Assembly: GCA_016182905.1 (NCBI GenBank)
Contig: JACPFR010000025.1
Span: 23,923-87,922, forward strand
DNA from: Elusimicrobiota bacterium
GTDB taxonomy: Bacteria; Elusimicrobiota; Elusimicrobia; UBA1565; UBA9628
DNA length: 64,000 nucleotides
Reading direction: 5' to 3'
Positions 59,038 through 64,000 of the stretch are shown here, in pieces (position 1 is the stretch's first letter; every line of letters begins with the position of its first letter). Under the pieces are notes generated by a model. It made no database searches. It was not told the DNA's origin and worked only from the letters and a program-made list of their open reading frames with translations. The position numbers and the translations under genes were made by a program.

Positions 59038-60525
59038 CTAGGCGCAGGCCGCCAATGTCTTCTCGAGGCTGCTTTCCAGGCCCTTCGCCGCCGACGGGTC
59101 CTTGATGCCCCCGAGGTTGATGCGCACGTTCTCCGCCGCGCACTGCGCCGCGGCCCTGAGCAGATGGATCGCGCAGTTGATGTCGGAGGCCACGGCCGCG
59201 CCGGCCAGCGGGGACGCCTGCTTGGCGACGGCCAGCGCCCCGGCCGCGATCTGCGCGGTCTTCAGCGGCACCTCGGCCGCGTGCACGAGCGCGGCCTGCA
59301 TCTTCGCGGGCCGCGACGCGTCGTCCTTGGGAAGCGACATCGCCGCCATGAACAGGTCGAAGGCGGCCGCGTCGTCCGCCGCGAGCTTGTCGAAGGTGGC
59401 GCGCATCTCGCCCAGGGCCTTGTGCGCGGCCGTCAGCGGGGCGCGCTTGGCCTCGTCGAGCTTCTTCGACTTCAAGGTGATGCCGATGGCCATCTCGCCC
59501 AAGCCGCAGCCCATCGCGCCGGACACCGCCGCCGCCGAGCCCCCTCCCGGGGTCGCGTCCGTGTTCGACAGGGCCTCGGCGACGAGGCGCCCCGCGGCCA
59601 TCCAGTCCGTCGCCCCGCCGAGCGCGCCGACCGCCTCCAGGCGGTTCTCGAGGATTTGGACGTCCGGGTTGAAATTCTCGAGCTGGAGCGTCTCGATCGC
59701 GAAATCCACCAAAGCCTGCCGCGGCAGGAGCCCGACGATCTCGGTGCTCTTGATCTTGGCCTTGTGCTCGTCGGCCAGGCCCATCGCCGTGCCGAGGACC
59801 TTCGCCATCGAGCTCTTCTTGTAGTCGGTCAGGACCGTCGAGATCTGCACCTGCTTGCGCGCGGCCAGGTCGATCTCTTTGCCCCGCACCGCGGGCAGGC
59901 CGCCGCCGGAGGCGCGCAGGCGCTTGGCGATGTCCTTGCCGGCGGCCATGTCGTGGATGTCGAGGTTGAGGTTGAAGTTCACGATCTGCTGGCGCGCCCC
60001 GACCGCCACCGCGCCGGCCGTCGGGTGGATCGCGTTCGGCCCGAAGTCGGGCGTGCGGGTCTCGTCCCTGCCGATCAGCTCCTTCAGGCCCTCGAACTGC
60101 CCCTTGCGCACGTTGGCCAGGTCCTTGCGCTCCGGCCGCCGGGCGGCGTGGTCATAAAGGTAGGTGGGGATCTTGAGCTCGCCGCCGACGCGCGCCGCCA
60201 GCTTCTCGGCCAGCTTCACGCAGTCCTCGATCGTCACGCCCGCGACCGGGATGAACGGGATCACGTCGACGGCGCCCATGCGCGGGTGCTCGCCCTTGTG
60301 GACGTTGAGGTCGATGAGCTCCATGGCCGTCTTCGCCACGCGGAAGCACGCCTCCACGCACGCGTCCGGCGCTCCCACGAACGAAAGGACGCATCTATGA
60401 TGGTCCGCGTCCGTCTCGACGTCCAGTATGGTGACCCCGGCCGACTTCGCCGCGTCCACGACCTTCTGCACCTTCGCCTTATCGCGTCCTTCCGAGAAAT
60501 TGGGCACGCATTCAACCAGCTTCAT
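59038..60525 (-). CDS. ftcD: Glutamate formiminotransferase / formiminotetrahydrofolate cyclodeaminase
   Basis: 495 residues: formiminotransferase domain at the N-terminus (KLVECVPNFSEGRD, NVHKGEHPRMGAVDVIPFIP, HAARRPERKDLANVRKGQFEGL) and a cyclodeaminase domain at the C-terminus (from about 305; SNTDATPGGGSAAAVSGAMGCGLGEM). The bifunctional protein moves the formimino group of formiminoglutamate to tetrahydrofolate and deaminates it to methenyl-THF, the last steps of one histidine-degradation route. AAGGAG lies 7 nt before the ATG. A RAYT-type hairpin lies 20 bp upstream of the start. Confidence 0.95.
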   Translation of the reverse strand: MKLVECVPNFSEGRDKAKVQKVVDAAKSAGVTILDVETDADHHRCVLSFVGAPDACVEACFRVAKTAMELIDLNVHKGEHPRMGAVDVIPFIPVAGVTIEDCVKLAEKLAARVGGELKIPTYLYDHAARRPERKDLANVRKGQFEGLKELIGRDETRTPDFGPNAIHPTAGAVAVGARQQIVNFNLNLDIHDMAAGKDIAKRLRASGGGLPAVRGKEIDLAARKQVQISTVLTDYKKSSMAKVLGTAMGLADEHKAKIKSTEIVGLLPRQALVDFAIETLQLENFNPDVQILENRLEAVGALGGATDWMAAGRLVAEALSNTDATPGGGSAAAVSGAMGCGLGEMAIGITLKSKKLDEAKRAPLTAAHKALGEMRATFDKLAADDAAAFDLFMAAMSLPKDDASRPAKMQAALVHAAEVPLKTAQIAAGALAVAKQASPLAGAAVASDINCAIHLLRAAAQCAAENVRINLGGIKDPSAAKGLESSLEKTLAACA

Positions 60526-60544
60526 ATGAGCTCCTTGTGGTACT

Positions 60545-60610
60545 TGGTGTCAGGCATTCCGCTTTTTTCACTTTTGCCGGAAAGTGAAAAAAGCGGAATG
60601 CCTGACACCA
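60545..60610. repeat. Solo RAYT-type hairpin (second copy), 30-bp perfect arms
   Basis: Arms 60545-60574 and 60581-60610, 6-nt loop TGCCGG. The arms are the same as those of the hairpin at 918-982 over their shared length; only the loop and the innermost base(s) differ. It lies 1 bp past the aldehyde dehydrogenase stop codon and 20 bp before ftcD, so it could reduce read-through between the two genes or stabilise the upstream mRNA. Confidence 0.85.
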
Positions 60611-60611
60611 T

Positions 60612-61949
60612 CTAAGATTTGAGGACCAACGTCTTTTGCTCGCTGAAATCGTCCATGGCGTAGCGGACGCCCTCGCGGCCGGTGCCGGAGTCCCTCATCC
60701 CGCCGTAGGGCATCGCGTCGGAGCGGAAGGTCGGGATGTCGTTGACGATGAGGCCGCCGACGGGGAGGCGGTCGAAGGCGCGCTGGATGAAGGCGAGGTC
60801 GTTCGTGAAGATCCCGGCCTGCAGGCCGTAGCGCGAGGCCGCCATGCGCTCGAGGGCCTCCTCGCGGCTGTCGACGGCGTCCAAGGTCGCGACGGGGCCG
60901 AAGGCCTCCTCGCAGGAGAGGCGGCAGTCGGCGGGGACGCCTTCGAGCAAGGAAGGCGGGATGAGCCGGCCGGCGCGCGGGCCGCCCGTCCAGAGCTTGG
61001 CGCCCTTGCCGACGGCTTCCTTGAGCCACTCCTCGACGCGGAGGGCGGATCTGTCGTCGATCAGGGGGCCGATGTCGGTCTTCTCGTCGGCCGGGTCGCC
61101 GATGACGAGGAGCTTGACGTTCTCGACGAGCAGGCGGCGGAACTCGGCGTGGACCTCCTTCTCGACGAAGATGCGCTGGACCGAGATGCAGGTCTGGCCG
61201 GAGTAGCAGAAGGCCCCCCAGGCGCAGCGCGCGGCGGCCCAGGGCAGGTCGGCGTCCTTGCCGACGAACACCGCGGCGTTGCCCCCGAGCTCGAGGCAGC
61301 AGTGGGCCTTCACGGCCAGCGCCTTGAGCTTCCAGCCGACCGCGGTCGAGCCGGTGAACGAGAAGACGCGGAACCGCTCGTCGCGGACGAGGGCCTCGGC
61401 GGCGGGCAGCGGCCCGCCTACGACGATGGCGGCCTCGGCGGGCCAGCCCGCGTCGACGAGCAGGCCGACCAGCTTCTCGGCGGTCTTAGGACAACGGGGA
61501 TCGGGCTTGAGCACGAAGGGCAGGCCGACGGCGACGGCGGGGGCGGCCTTGTGGGCGACGAGGTTCAAGGGGAAGTTGAAGGGGGTGATGAACATCGCCG
61601 GCCCGCGCGGCACGCGCTTGACCAGCGCGAAGCGGCCCTCGGAGTTCGCGTCGAGATCGAGCGGGAGCAGCTCGCCCACGACGCGGCGCGCCTCCTCGGC
61701 GGCCCAGCGCAAGGTGAAGGCGGCGCGGGTCGTCTCGCGGCGGGCTTCCTTCAGCGGCTTGCCCACCTCGGAGCAGATCAGGCGGGCGAAATCCTCGGCT
61801 TGCGCCTCGAGCGCCTCGGCCGCCTTGAGCAGGATCTTGGCGCGCGCGTGCGCGGGCAAAGCGGCCTTGCCCGCGGCGGCGGCGCAGCGCGCGGCGACGG
61901 CGGCCGCGGAAGACTCATCGGTCAGTTCAACTCGAACCATGTCAGCCAT
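60612..61949 (-). CDS. Aldehyde dehydrogenase (NAD(P)+)
   Basis: 445 residues, slightly shorter than most ALDHs but with all parts: PRGPAMFITPFNFPLNL, FTGSTAVGWKL (cofactor), CCLELGGNAAVFV (catalytic Glu), SGQTCISVQR (catalytic Cys), and EEAFGPVATL. It resembles the glyceraldehyde-3-phosphate (non-phosphorylating)/lactaldehyde group. In a histidine-degradation operon it might oxidise an aldehyde by-product, but the substrate is unknown. Start at 61949 or 61940; both overlap the HAD gene end. Confidence 0.88.
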   Translation of the reverse strand: MADMVRVELTDESSAAAVAARCAAAAGKAALPAHARAKILLKAAEALEAQAEDFARLICSEVGKPLKEARRETTRAAFTLRWAAEEARRVVGELLPLDLDANSEGRFALVKRVPRGPAMFITPFNFPLNLVAHKAAPAVAVGLPFVLKPDPRCPKTAEKLVGLLVDAGWPAEAAIVVGGPLPAAEALVRDERFRVFSFTGSTAVGWKLKALAVKAHCCLELGGNAAVFVGKDADLPWAAARCAWGAFCYSGQTCISVQRIFVEKEVHAEFRRLLVENVKLLVIGDPADEKTDIGPLIDDRSALRVEEWLKEAVGKGAKLWTGGPRAGRLIPPSLLEGVPADCRLSCEEAFGPVATLDAVDSREEALERMAASRYGLQAGIFTNDLAFIQRAFDRLPVGGLIVNDIPTFRSDAMPYGGMRDSGTGREGVRYAMDDFSEQKTLVLKS

Positions 61950-62617
61950 GTTTTTATGTTCCTGAAGTCCCTCGCCAGATGATCGGGCTTCGAATCCTTG
62001 AGCGCCTTCCAGTCGGCGTAGCCGGTGCCGACGCCGACGGTCTTGTACCCGGCCTTGCGGCCGGCGAGGACGTCGAAAGGGGTGTCGCCGATGACATATA
62101 CATCTTTCGCCGTGAAGGAAGCGTGAGCCAGCCGTCTCGCGCGAATGACGGCCTTCTTCAGCAGGGCGTGGCGGTGGAACGCGTCGGACCCGTAGCCGCC
62201 GAACAGGAAATAGGCGTTGAAGCCCGAGGGCTCGAGCTTGATGCGCGCGCCCTTCTCCATGTTGCCGGTGCCCAGGCCGAGGAGGACGCGCTTGTCGCGG
62301 CTCAGACGCTTGAGGAGCACCTTCAGGCCCGGCGGGACGTGATAGGTCCGGCGGCGGATCGCCGATTTAACGTAGTACGGCAAAAAATGGAGGTACGCCT
62401 GATGGAGCCGTTCGACGGCCGCGCGCGTCGGCTTTTTTCCCGTGGCGAAGCGGTAGGTTTGGGCGAAATTATAGAGATCCGTCCGGCCCGCCAAGGAAAG
62501 CTCCGAGCAGGCGTTTTTCTTGCCGTAAAGCTCGTACGCCGCGCGGTTGAGCGCCTTGCGCCCGGCGCCGCCGCCGCGGATCAAGGTCCCGTCGATGTCA
62601 AAAAGTAGGACCTTCAT
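61922..62617 (-). CDS. HAD-superfamily hydrolase (phosphoglycolate phosphatase-like)
   Basis: 231 residues. HAD motifs: LLFDIDGTLI (nucleophile and acid Asp) at the N-terminus, GLGTGNMEKG (motif II region), and VYVIGDTPFDVLAGRKAG (motif IV), with a helical cap between residues 20 and 90. Likely a small-molecule phosphatase; phosphoglycolate is the default guess. Located between hutI (4 bp upstream) and the aldehyde dehydrogenase, with which it overlaps by up to 28 bases. Confidence 0.86.
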   Translation of the reverse strand: MKVLLFDIDGTLIRGGGAGRKALNRAAYELYGKKNACSELSLAGRTDLYNFAQTYRFATGKKPTRAAVERLHQAYLHFLPYYVKSAIRRRTYHVPPGLKVLLKRLSRDKRVLLGLGTGNMEKGARIKLEPSGFNAYFLFGGYGSDAFHRHALLKKAVIRARRLAHASFTAKDVYVIGDTPFDVLAGRKAGYKTVGVGTGYADWKALKDSKPDHLARDFRNIKTWLTWFELN

Positions 62618-62621
62618 TCTT

Positions 62622-63872
62622 TTATGTCGCCTTCCAGACGACCTCGCCGCGCTTCATGACCCAGCGCGTCTTGGGCGCGCCGAACCAGTAGGCGAGCTCG
62701 CGATGGTCCTCGGCGTCGAAGCAGGCGATGTCGGCGGTCTTGCCGGGCTCCAAGGAGCCGTGGGTGGCGCCCAGGCCGAGCGCGTGGGCGCCGTTGATCG
62801 TCGACGAGACGAGGGCCTCCGCCGGGCTCATCTTCATCTGCGTGCACGCGATCGAAACGATCATGCGCATGTCGTGGCACGGGCAGGTCCCCGGGTTGAA
62901 GTCCGTGGCCAGCGCCACGGCCGCCCCGAGGTCGAGCAGGCGCCGCGCCGGCGGATAGGGCTTGCCGAGGAAGTAGTTCGAGCCGGGCACGAGGCAGGCG
63001 ACGGTGCCGGAGGCCGAGAGCGCGGGGATGTCGTCCTCGACGACGCAGTCGAGGTGGTCGGCGGTGACGGCGCCGAGCTTGAGCGCGGCGTCGAGGCTGC
63101 CCATGCGCGAGAGCTGCTCGGCGTGGACCTTGAGCTTGAGCCCGGCCTTCGCTCCCGCGGAGGCGACGGCCCGGAGGTCGTCGAGGTCGAAGTAGCCCTG
63201 CTCGCAGAACAGGTCCACGAACGCCGCGAGCTTCTCCTCGGCGACGCGCGGGATCATCGTCGCGCAGATCCGCTCCACGAACTCGCCCTTGCGCCCCTTG
63301 AACTCCGGCGGGACGGCGTGCGCGCCGAGGAAGGTCGGCACGATCTCGAGAGGGCCGCGCGAGGAGACCGCGCGCATCGCGCGCAGCAGCTTGAGCTCGT
63401 TGTCGAGGTCGAGGCCGTAGCCGGACTTGGCCTCGATCGTCGTCGTGCCGGAGGAGACGAAATCGAGCGCCCGCCGGCGCAGGCCGGCGACGAGGTCGGC
63501 CTCCTTCGAGCCGCGGACCCCGTTGACAGTGGACAGTATCCCCCCGCCCCGCTGGGCGATCTCGGCGTAGCTCTTGCCGGCGATGCGCGACTCGAAGTCG
63601 TCGAGGCGCGGCGCGGCGAAGACGGGATGCGTGTGCGCGTCGACGAAGCCGGGCAGCAGCACGCGGCCTTCGGCGCTCAGCATCTTGGCGCCCTTGGCCG
63701 CGGGGTTGGTCAGCACCACCGCCTTGGGCCCGGCCGCGACGATCTTCCCCTGGTCGAGGAGCACCGCGCCGTCGCGCAGCAGGCCGAGGGTGCCCTTGTC
63801 CTTGCCCGCGCGCGGCCCGTCGGGGCCCGCCATGGTCAGGATCTCGGAGGCATTGAGGATCAAGGTCGTCAC
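62622..63872 (-). CDS. hutI: Imidazolonepropionase
   Basis: 416 residues from GTG. Amidohydrolase motifs: LLPGFVDAHTHPVFAA (metal His pair), HAEQLSRMG (metal His and catalytic Glu), VTADHLDCV (catalytic His) and ALATDFNPGTC (metal Asp). It hydrolyses 4-imidazolone-5-propanoate to N-formimino-glutamate, the substrate of FtcD encoded in the same operon. hutH and hutU are not in the window. TAGAAT lies 6 nt before the GTG, again a leaderless-type start. First gene of the operon running to 58087. Confidence 0.95.
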   Translation of the reverse strand: MTTLILNASEILTMAGPDGPRAGKDKGTLGLLRDGAVLLDQGKIVAAGPKAVVLTNPAAKGAKMLSAEGRVLLPGFVDAHTHPVFAAPRLDDFESRIAGKSYAEIAQRGGGILSTVNGVRGSKEADLVAGLRRRALDFVSSGTTTIEAKSGYGLDLDNELKLLRAMRAVSSRGPLEIVPTFLGAHAVPPEFKGRKGEFVERICATMIPRVAEEKLAAFVDLFCEQGYFDLDDLRAVASAGAKAGLKLKVHAEQLSRMGSLDAALKLGAVTADHLDCVVEDDIPALSASGTVACLVPGSNYFLGKPYPPARRLLDLGAAVALATDFNPGTCPCHDMRMIVSIACTQMKMSPAEALVSSTINGAHALGLGATHGSLEPGKTADIACFDAEDHRELAYWFGAPKTRWVMKRGEVVWKAT

Positions 63873-63878
63873 GGGTTT

Positions 63879-63884
63879 ATTCTA
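63879..63884 (-). promoter_or_regulatory. -10 box of the hutI operon
   Basis: TAGAAT on the minus strand, 6 nt before GTG 63872. Confidence 0.6.
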
Positions 63885-64000
63885 CGAAATCGCCCGGGAC
63901 CCTTGGGCCGCCCGGAAGGGGCCCTAGGAACGTGAGCAAGTAGTCGGATTTAAAGGCTTCAACGGCATTGCCCCCCAACGGAATGGCCGCCCCCGCGGGG
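63885..64000. other. Window-edge sequence, no feature recognised
   Basis: 116 bases upstream of hutI. A GC-rich weak hairpin (GGGCC/GGCCC around 63906-63926) is the only structure seen. No reading frame, tRNA or repeat was identified. Confidence 0.4.

Overview
The window is very GC-rich bacterial chromosome (third codon positions are almost always G or C), densely packed, with many 1 to 8 base start/stop overlaps. The gene content suggests a diderm bacterium and best fits a high-GC member of the Elusimicrobiota, although no rRNA is present to prove this. Pointers to a diderm are a TonB receptor, LolC/E and LolD, PorV-like beta-barrels next to surface proteins with C-terminal sorting-type domains, an S46 peptidase, and GTP-type PEP carboxykinase.

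Layout. 1-6.9 kb: peptidoglycan-sugar recycling genes (a NamZ fragment, NagZ, a sodium:solute symporter), then an unrecognised secreted protein with a frameshift in its proline-rich linker. 6.9-12.2 kb: a hydrolase-lytic transglycosylase fusion, a uridine kinase-like gene and an S46 peptidase. 12.2-24.7 kb: RAYT element A, a histidine kinase, two large surface proteins, two PorV-like barrels and an OmpR-type regulator. 24.7-33.4 kb: YciH, hydrolases, a papain-like secreted protein, adenosine deaminase, a small structured-RNA region, MurQ, NDK and a TPR protein. 33.4-38.3 kb: RAYT element B and a TonB-receptor operon with Cys-rich partners. 38.4-43.8 kb: two CheY-like proteins, lysS, lolC/E, lolD, RAYT element C and a probable 6S-like RNA. 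43.8-56.9 kb: ilvE, exonuclease III, a foreign AT-rich patch, mgtE, mcsA-mcsB and pckG. 56.9-64 kb: a cation/proton antiporter and a histidine-degradation operon (hutI, HAD, aldehyde dehydrogenase, ftcD, Mpo1-like, GNAT).

Three patterns cut across the genes. First, three REP-associated tyrosine transposase (RAYT) elements of about 830 bp and two solo hairpins share an outer GGTGYCWGGC box. Each then carries two tandem copies of an element-specific 8-9-mer. All five sit within 0-7 bp of a host stop codon, and every RAYT reading frame runs out through its own terminal repeat and stops in host DNA. Second, a TANNNT-type -10 box lies usually exactly 6 nt before the start codon of many genes, which implies widespread leaderless mRNAs. 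Third, CRP/FNR-type palindromes lie at the same distance (29.5 bp) upstream of the -10 boxes of ilvE and pckG.

Gene functions link up as follows. NamZ, NagZ, MurQ, the symporter and the lytic transglycosylase outline cell-wall turnover and reuse. HutI plus FtcD form the end of histidine catabolism. LysS, LolC/E and LolD share an operon with two stand-alone receiver proteins.
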